From NCBI GenBank assembly GCA_017609795.1, contig JAFCDH010000042.1, positions 1 to 19,130 on the forward strand: 19,130 bases of DNA, read 5' to 3'. This document shows positions 6,758 through 13,775 of this stretch, piece by piece (positions within the stretch are counted from its first letter, which is position 1; every line of letters starts with the position of its first letter). Origin of the DNA: Candidatus Pacearchaeota archaeon. GTDB lineage: Archaea > Nanobdellota > Nanobdellia > Pacearchaeales > GW2011-AR1. The position numbers and the translations under genes were made by a program. Below the pieces are notes generated by a model, which was given only the letters and a program-made list of their open reading frames with translations, ran no database searches and had not been told where the DNA came from.

Positions 6758-7583
6758 CTCTTAAAGAACCATAAAAAACAGGATTTGCATCTTTAATTCC
6801 TTCCCAAAACTCAGTTAATAACCAAACCTGGACATTTAAAACATTTTTAACACCAGCTAATTCTCCAGCCTGCATAATATAAGAATAGATAATATTTCTT
6901 AATTTTTCTTTTAATTCTAATCTTGGCATTCTTTTAACATCTGTATCATCAATTATAATAGCAATATCAACATCACTTGTTTTAATTGCTTCTCCTCTAA
7001 CTAAACTTCCCCAAATAACATAAGAATAAATATATCTTTCAAACTTTCTTAAAACCAAGGATTTATGAATTTCAGCAACTCTTAAAGCACCTAAAATCCC
7101 TTTATCATATAATGGAAAAGCCATTCCAATTGCTTCTATAATATTATATTTACTATCTGAACAAATCTCCCATAAGTCTTTTTCTAAAAACAAATTCAAC
7201 CAAATCTTTTGTTTAGTCTCATTAATTTTTTTAATAATTGTAGCTTTTACTTGATTAAACTCTTTTTCCTTACTATCCTCAAGAATAACAACCAAATGCA
7301 TTGGTTTTTGTTTTTTTTCCTCTTCATTTAATTCATTTTCTTCATCAAAAATCTCAGCAGCCTGAGGAGGAATAATTCCAATAGCTTTTACAAATTTATA
7401 TTTAGTTATAATAAATTTTTTCAAACTTTCAAGTTTTTCCCTCATCTTTTTCATTTCTTTTTCATCTTTTGCAGAAGGCTGATTAGGAACTTGTGCTTGC
7501 CCAACATCATCAGGAGTTTGATATTTCTGAGCATCTAAACTTACTACGGGATCTTGATTTTTATTTTGATTTTCTTTAACCAT
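6708..7583 (-). CDS. Nucleotidyltransferase-domain protein (Pol beta superfamily)
   Basis: The protein has 291 residues. Residues 1-50 are polar and probably disordered, followed by a charged helix and an alpha/beta region. The core nucleotidyltransferase motif is WGSLVRGEAIKTSDVDIAII, which fits GSx10DxD with Ser193, Asp204 and Asp206. The C-terminal part (VQVWLLTEFWEGIKDANPVF, then GVPLYDRGGFLPW) is typical of this group, but it ends abruptly three residues after FLPW, where relatives would be expected to continue. The next frame is open across this point. Such enzymes transfer nucleotides to proteins, RNA or small molecules; the substrate is unknown. It has its own TATA box (7605-7612) and is probably leaderless. 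Confidence 0.8.
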   Translation of the reverse strand: MVKENQNKNQDPVVSLDAQKYQTPDDVGQAQVPNQPSAKDEKEMKKMREKLESLKKFIITKYKFVKAIGIIPPQAAEIFDEENELNEEEKKQKPMHLVVILEDSKEKEFNQVKATIIKKINETKQKIWLNLFLEKDLWEICSDSKYNIIEAIGMAFPLYDKGILGALRVAEIHKSLVLRKFERYIYSYVIWGSLVRGEAIKTSDVDIAIIIDDTDVKRMPRLELKEKLRNIIYSYIMQAGELAGVKNVLNVQVWLLTEFWEGIKDANPVFYGSLRDGVPLYDRGGFLPWNC

Positions 7584-7604
7584 ATTTATTCTAAAAACAT
7601 CCCC

Positions 7605-7612
7605 TTTTTAAA
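7605..7612 (-). promoter_or_regulatory. TATA box of the nucleotidyltransferase gene
   Basis: Minus-strand AAGC then TTTAAAAA is centred about 25 nt before the ATG at 7583, so the mRNA should start at or next to the start codon. Confidence 0.6.
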
Positions 7613-7827
7613 GCTTGCGGGTTATTGGTTTGGAGTAGTGAAAGAAGGATTTAAATTCAGGAAGATGAATCTAATCTAAATTTCTTTATCTTAAGTATGT
7701 GATAATTATCTTTTAAGCTACTCATATTTATAGTTGATAAAAATTTAAAGATATAGATAAGTTAAGGACTTGGGTTAGCAGAGCTTCCTAAGTTTAAGAA
7801 CATGTTCTAAATCATCAAACAAACAAA

Positions 7828-7835
7828 TTTAAAAA
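7828..7835 (+). promoter_or_regulatory. TATA box of tRNA-Val
   Basis: TTTAAAAA is centred about 27 nt before the first base of the tRNA. Upstream (7613-7827) I see only AT-rich spacer with a GAACATGTTC palindrome at 7798-7807; the piece ATGTTCTAAAT is shared with repeat copy 2. Confidence 0.6.
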
Positions 7836-7858
7836 CTCATATTTTCTTAGTAAATTAA

Positions 7859-7929
7859 GGTCCATTAGTCTAATGGTAGAACATCTCGCTTACATCGAGA
7901 AGACGGAAGTTCGATTCTTCCATGGACCA
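7859..7929 (+). tRNA. tRNA-Val (anticodon TAC)
   Basis: The gene is a 71-nt cloverleaf. Acceptor GGTCCAT (7859-7865) pairs with ATGGACC (7922-7928). The anticodon stem TCTCG/CGAGA holds loop CTTACAT with anticodon TAC. The T arm is GGAAG-TTCGATT-CTTCC, and the discriminator is A. No CCA is encoded and there is no intron. The D stem is weak, with a C-A mismatch. Confidence 0.93.
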
Positions 7930-7949
7930 TATTCTCATTTACAATTATC

Positions 7950-7957
7950 TTTTTAAA
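7950..7957 (+). promoter_or_regulatory. TATA box of the dCTP deaminase-family gene
   Basis: TTTTTAAA is centred about 25 nt before the ATG at 7979, allowing a leaderless mRNA independent of the tRNA-Val transcript 20 nt upstream. Confidence 0.5.
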
Positions 7958-7978
7958 CTAATAATTATTAAAAAAAAG

Positions 7979-8527
7979 ATGAAAATAGGTACAAAAAGAT
8001 TACTAGAATTAGTTAAAGAAATTAATCTTGTTAAAGGTCTTTCTAAAAGAGAATTAAATAATCCAGAAGGCTCTGCTTTTGAATTAAGAGTTGGAGAAGT
8101 TTATAGGATAAAAGAAGGAAGAGCATTTTTAGGAGTTGAAGATAGGGCAACACCCCCAATAGAATTAATTGCAAAATATAACCCTTTAAAAAAACAAACA
8201 ATAACTCTTAAACCAGGAGATTATGTTTTAATTAAAACAATTGAAAAAGTTAATCTTCCAGAAAATATAACTGCAAGTTTTGGACCTCGCACAACTCTTC
8301 AAAGATGCGGGGTACAATTAATTACAACAAATGTTTCTCCTGGATATTCAGGAGAACTAACCTTTGGATTAAAAAATCATAACAAGACCAAAGAATTTGA
8401 ATTAGAATTAGGTGCAAGAATAACTCAAATACAATTTGAATACACTTCTGAAAATATCTCAACTTATAGAGGGCAATGGCAAGGGGGAAGAGTTTCAACT
8501 GAAGGACAGATAGAAGAACAGGTTTGA
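7979..8527 (+). CDS. dCTP deaminase/dUTPase-family protein with altered catalytic positions
   Basis: The family lowers dUTP or makes dUMP from dCTP as a trimer with active sites at subunit interfaces. This 182-residue protein has the fold's markers: LKPGDYVLIKT, FGPRTTLQRCGV (in place of RSSLARLG), the turn SPGYSGELTFGLKN, ELGARITQIQF, and the C-terminal nucleotide-covering tail YRGQWQGGRVSTEG. Aligned by eye to E. coli dCTP deaminase, the catalytic Glu (E138) falls on Gly130. The Asp of the dUTPase motif falls on Ser120. Either the chemistry differs or this is a binding protein. I used the ATG at 7979 because the longer frame begins inside tRNA-Val, and because a TATA box sits 25 nt before 7979. 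Confidence 0.82.
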   Translation: MKIGTKRLLELVKEINLVKGLSKRELNNPEGSAFELRVGEVYRIKEGRAFLGVEDRATPPIELIAKYNPLKKQTITLKPGDYVLIKTIEKVNLPENITASFGPRTTLQRCGVQLITTNVSPGYSGELTFGLKNHNKTKEFELELGARITQIQFEYTSENISTYRGQWQGGRVSTEGQIEEQV

Positions 8528-8642
8528 AGAAATAAACCAACATACCTTCCTTAGTATCACTACAAATAAAAAAGCTAGCCAAACTAAAGTGTGAAGAGTT
8601 AAAATTATAGAGATTTTAGATAAACCAAAGAAAATAATTAAA

Positions 8643-8650
8643 TTTATAAG
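8643..8650 (+). promoter_or_regulatory. TATA box of tRNA-Gly
   Basis: TTTATAAG is centred about 31 nt before the tRNA. It probably also drives the nucleotidyltransferase gene 7 nt beyond the tRNA, which has no TATA box of its own. Confidence 0.55.
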
Positions 8651-8677
8651 TTAGTCTAAATATCTAAAACTAATCAA

Positions 8678-8748
8678 GCGGAATTGGTTTAGTGGTATAA
8701 TACTTGCTTGCCAAGTAAGTGGCCCGGGTTCGATTCCCGGATTCCGCA
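8678..8748 (+). tRNA. tRNA-Gly (anticodon GCC)
   Basis: The gene is a 71-nt cloverleaf. Acceptor GCGGAAT pairs with ATTCCGC (8741-8747) and the discriminator is A. The anticodon stem CTTGC/GTAAG holds loop TTGCCAA, anticodon GCC. The T arm is CCGGG-TTCGATT-CCCGG. No CCA is encoded and there is no intron. Confidence 0.95.
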
Positions 8749-8755
8749 TATTATC

Positions 8756-9610
8756 ATGAACAAACTAAACGCAATCGTCTTAGCAGGAACACATACAGAT
8801 AAATCTAAATTAATCTATGGACAAAATAAGGCATTTGCAAAAATAAATAACAAACCCCTAATTGTTAATTCTTTAGAAGCAGTAAAAAAAGCAGAATATA
8901 TAGGTGAAATACTAATTGTTGGTCCAAGAAGAAAGTTAGAAGAAAGATTAGAAAAAAAAACAATCAAAGATATACCTATTATAGAAGAAAGTAAAGCTCC
9001 AACAGAATCTAGAAGGTTTATAGAAAATGCAGGAAGAGCATATGATATTTTATCACCAAATGGAGAAAAAACTCTTTTTGTTCCATGTGATCTTCCTTTT
9101 ATATCTTCAAAAACAATAAAGGATTTTATTTTAAAATGTAATAATTATAATGCAGCTTTTTATTTTGCTTTAATAAATGCAGAAAATATACCTTCTGATT
9201 TAGATCCTTTTAAAAAATCAGCAAAATTTCATTTAAAAGGCAAAGGCCATTATCGAACAGCAAATATGGTCTTATTTGAAGGATTAAAAATAAAAGATTA
9301 TTCCAAAAACAGAGAATCATTAGAAGCACAGATTAGCAAAGCTTTTCCAAAAAGAAGAGCAACATCAATATATGCAAAATCTCGTTTATACTGGTTTATA
9401 TTCAAAAATTACCCAATTGAAATTTTAAAATATTTAACAAATCAGTTAACAGAAGAAAATATCGAATCTGCTTTAAAAAACAAACTAGATTTATCTTTTA
9501 AACTAATAGAAACACAAGACCTAAGAGCTGGAATAGATATTGATTATACAGAAGAATATGAATTTATCAAAGATAATTATGATAAGATAAAAACATATCT
9601 TCAATCTTAA
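8756..9610 (+). CDS. MobA-like NTP transferase (GT-A fold nucleotidyltransferase)
   Basis: The 284-residue protein starts with the nucleotide-binding motif of the MobA/NTP_transf_3 family: AIVLAGTHTDKSKLIYGQNK, then KINNKPLIVNSLEAV. It has the metal-binding strand FVPCDLPFIS near residue 110 and the closing AGIDIDYTEEYEFI, the usual end of this fold. In place of GGxSxRMG it has GTHTDKSKLIYG, so the loop is divergent. Between these, residues 130-230 (HLKGKGHYRTANMVLFEG and beyond) are less typical. Members load GTP, CTP or sugar phosphates in cofactor or cell-surface sugar synthesis; the substrate here is not clear. The ATG at 8756 is 7 nt after tRNA-Gly, so the mRNA probably arises from a shared precursor. 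A longer frame starting at 8708 would lie in the tRNA. Confidence 0.82.
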   Translation: MNKLNAIVLAGTHTDKSKLIYGQNKAFAKINNKPLIVNSLEAVKKAEYIGEILIVGPRRKLEERLEKKTIKDIPIIEESKAPTESRRFIENAGRAYDILSPNGEKTLFVPCDLPFISSKTIKDFILKCNNYNAAFYFALINAENIPSDLDPFKKSAKFHLKGKGHYRTANMVLFEGLKIKDYSKNRESLEAQISKAFPKRRATSIYAKSRLYWFIFKNYPIEILKYLTNQLTEENIESALKNKLDLSFKLIETQDLRAGIDIDYTEEYEFIKDNYDKIKTYLQS

Positions 9611-9611
9611 G

Positions 9612-9764
9612 TTATTTTCTTTTTTTCTTACTCAAAGCAGCATTACAAATTGCCCAAGCATTTGTTTTCTTTCTTTTTCCACCTTCTTTATATGTTTTAG
9701 GAATCTCACCTTTTTTTATCTTTTTTTCAACAGCTTTAACACATCTATCTAATCTCGCTGGCAT
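9612..9764 (-). CDS. 50-residue basic protein of unknown function
   Basis: This short minus-strand frame encodes 50 residues: MPARLDRCVKAVEKKIKKGE, then an IPKTYKEGGKRKK linker, then TNAWAICNAALSKKKRK. The C-terminal WAICNAAL piece next to an N-terminal amphipathic D-x-CVKAVEKK helix is a pattern I associate with small proteins found in archaea and viruses, with no assigned function. Strong positive charge suggests nucleic-acid contact (inference). It meets the nucleotidyltransferase gene tail to tail with 1 nt between the stops, and a TATA-like ATATATAAAC lies about 30 nt upstream. Confidence 0.7.
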   Translation of the reverse strand: MPARLDRCVKAVEKKIKKGEIPKTYKEGGKRKKTNAWAICNAALSKKKRK

Positions 9765-9788
9765 TGTATTATAATATATATATTGCAG

Positions 9789-9798
9789 TTTATATATT
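9789..9798 (-). promoter_or_regulatory. TATA box of the 50-residue basic protein gene
   Basis: Minus-strand ATATATAAAC is centred about 30 nt before the ATG at 9764. Confidence 0.45.
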
Positions 9799-9837
9799 TT
9801 TTTATTGAAAAATAATATTCAAACCCAAAACTTTTCA

Positions 9838-9924
9838 ATATCTTATAAAATATAATGAGACACATAATTAAAGATAAGTTTAAAAAAGAGCTCAAATAAT
9901 CTCTCTTAATTAAGCTTGCCAAAT
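9838..9924 (+). repeat. Dispersed intergenic repeat, copy 5 (diverged, upstream of prs)
   Basis: TATCTTATAAAATATAATGA at 9839-9858 matches the opening block of copies 1-3 but on the plus strand, again in the direction of the next gene (prs). Weaker similarity follows (AAGATAAGTTTAA), and the closing block is not clear. The rest of 9799-9998 is AT-rich spacer. Confidence 0.45.
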
Positions 9925-9998
9925 TTCAAAAAATAAAATTTATTTTGAAAAACAACTAATATTATCCCTTAAAATATATCTCATATATTGATAATACT

Positions 9999-10006
9999 TA
10001 TAAATA
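9999..10006 (+). promoter_or_regulatory. TATA box of prs
   Basis: TTATAAAT is centred about 36 nt before the ATG at 10039, predicting a start near 10028 and a short leader that just includes a GAGGTG Shine-Dalgarno-like site (10029-10034). That site supports the ATG at 10039 over the upstream ATG at 9988, which lies before the TATA box. It is the clearest ribosome-binding site I see in the window. Confidence 0.55.
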
Positions 10007-10038
10007 AAATTAACTTTTTCTTTTTGTTGAGGTGCATT

Positions 10039-11070
10039 ATGGAAGAAGAAATATTAATTTTAGCAGACCCAAAAGGAAATGCTTGGGATTTTGCGCAAAA
10101 AGTTTATCGAAAATTAATTGAACCTAAAGAAAAATCAAGAACTCTTTTAAGCCATGTTTATAACAAATTTCTTAGAAATAATAAAAAAGAAAAAAGATAT
10201 AAATTAGGGAAAATAAAAATAGATCATTTTGATAATAAAGAAATCTTTCCAAGGATTAAAAATAGTGTAAGAGAGAAAAAATGTTACTTTATTCAAGATA
10301 GTACAATGTATCCTCAAGATTGGTTAGTTTCATTAGCATTTTTAAAAGATAATTTTATAAGGGCCTATGCAAGCCAAATAAATTTTATTCTTCCATTTAT
10401 GAATTATAGTAGACAAGATAGAATAACAGAAGAAAGAAGCCCAATAAGTTTTGGAGTTGTTGCAGAAATTCTTAAAGGAGAAAATATAAGAACTATGACA
10501 ACAGATTTACATAATCCTGCTTCAACAATAGCTTTTAAACCCTTTGAAAATTTAAAGGCTTATCCAGTTATAATCAAACATCTAAAAGATTATCATAAAG
10601 ATTTTTTAGAAAATTGCGTGCTTGTTTCTCCAGATGTTGGAGCAATGAGGATTGCAGATAGTTATGCAAAAAGATTAAATTTAGGAATTGTAAGTGGTTA
10701 TAAAAAAAGAGATGAGCCAGGGATTGTTGGAAAATTAGAAATCTTAGGTGATATAAGAAATAAAAATGTTTTAATAACAGATGATATGATTGGCACTGCA
10801 GGAACATTATGTAAATGTGCAGAAGTTTTAAAAAAGAAAGGTGCAAGACAAATTTATGCTTGTGCTACTCATGGACTTTTTAGCACAAACAAAAAAGGAA
10901 TTAAAGCAAAAGAAAAAATAAACAAATCTCCTTTAGAAAAAGTCATTGTAACAAATTCTATACCTCAAAAATCAGAAGAAAAAATAGAAATAGTAAGTTT
11001 AACAGATTTATTTGCAGAAGTTATATATAGAACAAGTCATGGAATTTCAATTAGTGAATTATATGGATAA
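10039..11070 (+). CDS. prs: Ribose-phosphate pyrophosphokinase (PRPP synthetase)
   Basis: The enzyme makes PRPP from ribose 5-phosphate and ATP for nucleotide, His and Trp synthesis. The 343-residue protein carries all key motifs: ILPFMNYSRQDR with ITEERSPIS (ATP site, about 117-137), the metal-binding TTDLHNPAS (about 154-162), SPDVGAMRIADSYAKRL (about 197-213), the flexible KKRDEPG region, and the PRPP loop LITDDMIGTAGT (245-256). The family usually has about 285-315 residues; the excess is a basic insert at about residues 28-60. The start is set by the TATA box and GAGGTG site. The stop codon touches that of the thermosome gene on the other strand. Confidence 0.93.
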   Translation: MEEEILILADPKGNAWDFAQKVYRKLIEPKEKSRTLLSHVYNKFLRNNKKEKRYKLGKIKIDHFDNKEIFPRIKNSVREKKCYFIQDSTMYPQDWLVSLAFLKDNFIRAYASQINFILPFMNYSRQDRITEERSPISFGVVAEILKGENIRTMTTDLHNPASTIAFKPFENLKAYPVIIKHLKDYHKDFLENCVLVSPDVGAMRIADSYAKRLNLGIVSGYKKRDEPGIVGKLEILGDIRNKNVLITDDMIGTAGTLCKCAEVLKKKGARQIYACATHGLFSTNKKGIKAKEKINKSPLEKVIVTNSIPQKSEEKIEIVSLTDLFAEVIYRTSHGISISELYG

Positions 11071-12999
11071 TCATTCCATCCCTGGATAACCAGCTCCATT
11101 CATAGGCATTCCAGCGCCTCCAGAACCCCCTTTAGAAGCTAAAACATCATCAATTCTTAAAATCATAATAGCAACTTCTGTTGCAGAAGATAATGCCTGC
11201 ATTTTAATCTTCATCGGTTCAATAATCCCTTCTTCTAATGAGTTCTCAATTTTATTCTTTAAAATATTAATTCCTGCATATTTTTCTCCATTATCATGTT
11301 TTGATTTTAATTCAGTTAAAACATCAATAGGATCTAGTCCTGCATTTTCTGCAAGTGTAGAAGGTACAAATTCAAGAGCATTTGCAAACTCTTGAACAGC
11401 TAATTGTTCTCTTCCAGAAAGAGTATTTGCAAATTGTCTCAACATTTTAGAAAGTTCAATTTCAATAGCACCTGCTCCTGCAACAATTCTTTTGTTTTTA
11501 ATAACAGAAGCTACATCTCCTAATCCATCTTTTAAAGCTCTTTCCATTTCATCTATAACATGCTCACTTCCCCCATGTATTAAAATTGTTAGTGCTTTAG
11601 GATTATCACAACCACTAACATAAGTCATTGATTCTTCTCCTTGTTTTACTTCTTCAACTATTTTTGCCTTTCCTAAATCATCTTCATTTAATTCATTTAA
11701 ATTACTTATTATCTTTCCACCAGTAGCACGAGCCAAACTTTCTATATCAGACTTAGCAATTCTTCTGCAAGCATAAATATTTTCTTTAGCTAAATAATAT
11801 TGAACAACATCATCAATTCCTTTTTGACAAAAAATAACATTTGCCCCAGAGGATTTTACTTTTTCTACAATCTGTTTTAAAGTTGCTTCTTCTCTATTAA
11901 TAAAATCTTGTAATTGGTCAGGACTAGTAACTGAAATCTTTGCTTCTGCTTCAGGATTTTTCAATTCCAAAGCTTCTGAAACCAAAGCAATCTTTGCATC
12001 TTGAACTTGCTGAGGCATATCAATTGAAACTCTTTCTTTATCAATAACAATTCCTTTAATCAACTCTGTATTTTCAACACCATTACTTTTATTTTTTATA
12101 ATTTTAATATCATTTAAATTAACATTTCCATTTTCTTGAATTTGCTTAATTGACTCAACAATTATTTCTGAAAACCTTTCTTTTACACTTTCTGCTCCTT
12201 TTCCAGTCATAGCAGTCATAGCAATATATTTTAAAACATCAGTTCCACTTTCTGCATTTATAACAGTTGGATGTATTTTCATATCAAGTAATTTCTCAGC
12301 ATTTTCAAGTAATCTTCCTGCAATCATTACAGCAGTTGTTGTTCCATCTCCTACTTCACTCTCTTGAGTTTTTGCAATCTCAACCATCATTTTAGCAGCA
12401 GGATGCTCAATCTGCATTTCATCTAAAATAGTAACTCCATCATTTGTAACAGTAATGTCTCCAATAGAATCAACTAACATCTTATCCATACCTTTTGGAC
12501 CTAAAGTGGTTTTTACTGCTTCACTTACTAATTTTGCAGCCAGAATATTATTTCTTTGAGCATCTTTACCCATTGTTCTTTCTGTGTTTTCAGGCAAGAT
12601 AAAGATAGGTTGTTTTTCAGATGCATAAAATTCTTTAGGAGTACAATCATATCCACACACAGAATCTGTTTCTTCCCACTCAAATCTATTGTCTATCCAT
12701 CCCAAATGTTTTTTAAGAAACTCCCAGTTATCCATAAAATCTGATTTATTTAAAAAAACTGCTTTTTTATGATGATTAATAATCTCTCCATATTCAGGTC
12801 CAAAATAATCATGACCTAAAATCTGTTCTCTTTGCCACATCTCATGCAAAACATATTGTTCCATTCCATCAAAATATTCAATAATCAATGGCTCACAATA
12901 CCCTCCAAGATGCTCGTCTTGTCCTCCAATATATCCTAAAACTGTAACTTTTGAAATATCTTTTCTCATAAAATTAAACTCAAGTTGTTTAGATGGCAT
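11071..12999 (-). CDS. Thermosome (group II chaperonin) subunit with extra N-terminal domain
   Basis: The cytosolic ATP-driven double-ring chaperonin folds proteins. From about residue 127 the protein is clearly a thermosome subunit: QPIFILPENTERTMGKDAQR, KTTLGPKGMDKMLVDS, TNDGVTIL, the ATPase GDGTTT (about 217), apical VIFCQKGIDDVVQYYLA, LARATGGKI, AENAGLDPIDVL, ATEVAIMILRIDDV and a Gly/Met-rich tail. Two oddities stand out. Residues 1 to about 127 form an unrecognised, acidic and aromatic domain, with CGYDC near its end. After DMKIHPTVI, only about 10 residues replace the usual 32 or so, removing a helix next to the nucleotide site. The open frame extends to a TTG at 13017, but the TATA box (13029-13036) predicts transcription from about 13007, so I chose the ATG at 12999. 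Confidence 0.93.
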   Translation of the reverse strand: MPSKQLEFNFMRKDISKVTVLGYIGGQDEHLGGYCEPLIIEYFDGMEQYVLHEMWQREQILGHDYFGPEYGEIINHHKKAVFLNKSDFMDNWEFLKKHLGWIDNRFEWEETDSVCGYDCTPKEFYASEKQPIFILPENTERTMGKDAQRNNILAAKLVSEAVKTTLGPKGMDKMLVDSIGDITVTNDGVTILDEMQIEHPAAKMMVEIAKTQESEVGDGTTTAVMIAGRLLENAEKLLDMKIHPTVINAESGTDVLKYIAMTAMTGKGAESVKERFSEIIVESIKQIQENGNVNLNDIKIIKNKSNGVENTELIKGIVIDKERVSIDMPQQVQDAKIALVSEALELKNPEAEAKISVTSPDQLQDFINREEATLKQIVEKVKSSGANVIFCQKGIDDVVQYYLAKENIYACRRIAKSDIESLARATGGKIISNLNELNEDDLGKAKIVEEVKQGEESMTYVSGCDNPKALTILIHGGSEHVIDEMERALKDGLGDVASVIKNKRIVAGAGAIEIELSKMLRQFANTLSGREQLAVQEFANALEFVPSTLAENAGLDPIDVLTELKSKHDNGEKYAGINILKNKIENSLEEGIIEPMKIKMQALSSATEVAIMILRIDDVLASKGGSGGAGMPMNGAGYPGME

Positions 13000-13028
13000 T
13001 TTCTTATCATAACTCAAAATACAAACCC

Positions 13029-13036
13029 TTTTTAAA
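13029..13036 (-). promoter_or_regulatory. TATA box of the thermosome gene
   Basis: Minus-strand TTTAAAAA is centred about 33 nt before the ATG at 12999, giving a leader of about 8 nt. The TTG at 13017 would precede the predicted start of transcription and so is unlikely to be used. Confidence 0.6.
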
Positions 13037-13092
13037 CATTAATAAGAAAGAATACATATTCTCAAAAATATATATTATAAAACAATAGTTAA

Positions 13093-13100
13093 TTATAAAT
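13093..13100 (+). promoter_or_regulatory. TATA box of the CBS-domain gene
   Basis: TTATAAAT is centred about 35 nt before the ATG at 13131. It is back to back with the thermosome promoter 57 nt away, so the two genes share a short divergent regulatory region. Confidence 0.5.
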
Positions 13101-13130
13101 ATGAAAACATATTAAAAATATTAACAATTA

Positions 13131-13709
13131 ATGATAAACAAAAAAATCATCATGAAAATCGGAGTAAAAGTAGGGGACATAATGACAAGAAACTTTGTTT
13201 CTGCAAAACCAGATATATCTGTTATAAACGCAATTAAGCTAATGGTTAAAAAAAGAGTTGGAAGCTTGCTTTTAGTTGAAGATGAAATCTTAAAGGGAAT
13301 TCTTACAGAAAAAGACATAATGTGGGCATTAAGTAAAAAATCCAAAAAAGATTTAGAAAATATTAGGGCAAAAGAGATTTGCGCTAAAAAACTAATAACA
13401 ATAAAACCTTCTGCAGATATTCATAGTGCAATGAAATTAATGAAAAAAAAGAAATTTAGAAGATTGCCAGTAACTATTAAAAAAAAGGTTATAGGTTTTT
13501 TAACATTAAAAGATATTTTAAGAATACAACCAGAATTATTTGAAATTGCTCAACAAGGATATAATATAAGAGAACAAGCAAACAAACTTAAGAAAAAACA
13601 AGTAGGAGAACCATTTAAAGAAGGGATTTGTGAAGAATGTGGAAATCATGATATTTTATATAATGAAGATAATAGATTAATTTGTGAAGATTGTAGAGAT
13701 GCTATGTAA
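13131..13709 (+). CDS. Tandem CBS-domain protein with C-terminal zinc ribbon
   Basis: CBS pairs bind adenine nucleotides and act as energy sensors. This 192-residue protein has CBS1 at about residues 12-68 (VGDIMTRNFVSAKPDIS, GILTEKDIMWAL) and CBS2 at about 80-132 (AKEICAKKLITIKPSADIHS, RRLPVTIKKKVIGFLTLKDI). A basic helix (about 145-160) follows. A four-cysteine zinc ribbon closes it, CEECGNHD then ICEDC, with Cys167, 170, 185 and 188. Ribbon-tailed CBS proteins are common in archaea and may bind nucleic acid or partner proteins; the target is unknown. An ATG at 13152 is an alternative start that keeps both domains. It is divergent from the thermosome gene. Confidence 0.88.
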   Translation: MINKKIIMKIGVKVGDIMTRNFVSAKPDISVINAIKLMVKKRVGSLLLVEDEILKGILTEKDIMWALSKKSKKDLENIRAKEICAKKLITIKPSADIHSAMKLMKKKKFRRLPVTIKKKVIGFLTLKDILRIQPELFEIAQQGYNIREQANKLKKKQVGEPFKEGICEECGNHDILYNEDNRLICEDCRDAM

Positions 13710-13775
13710 AAACAAACATTTTTTAAATAAGCTTTTTCTTTATATTATGTAAAATAAAGAAAATATTATAAATAT

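Noticed and set aside
5852..7583. MntA/HepT toxin-antitoxin system
   Set aside because: The nucleotidyltransferase motif is present, but the HEPN RX4-6H ribonuclease motif is not seen, and the proteins are much larger than typical pairs.
7922..7978. Upstream start of the dCTP deaminase-family gene
   Set aside because: It begins inside tRNA-Val; the ATG at 7979 has a correctly spaced TATA box.
8322..8582. Minus-strand frame opposite the dCTP deaminase-family gene, and similar frames at 10574-10846, 12556-12744, 13121-13345 and 17924-18139
   Set aside because: All are shadows of clear genes on the other strand, rich in residues expected from reversed AT-rich codons.
8708..8755. Upstream start of the MobA-like gene
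   Set aside because: The extension is a translation of the 3' half of tRNA-Gly.
13000..13017. TTG start of the thermosome frame
   Set aside because: It lies only about 15 nt from the TATA box, before the predicted transcription start.
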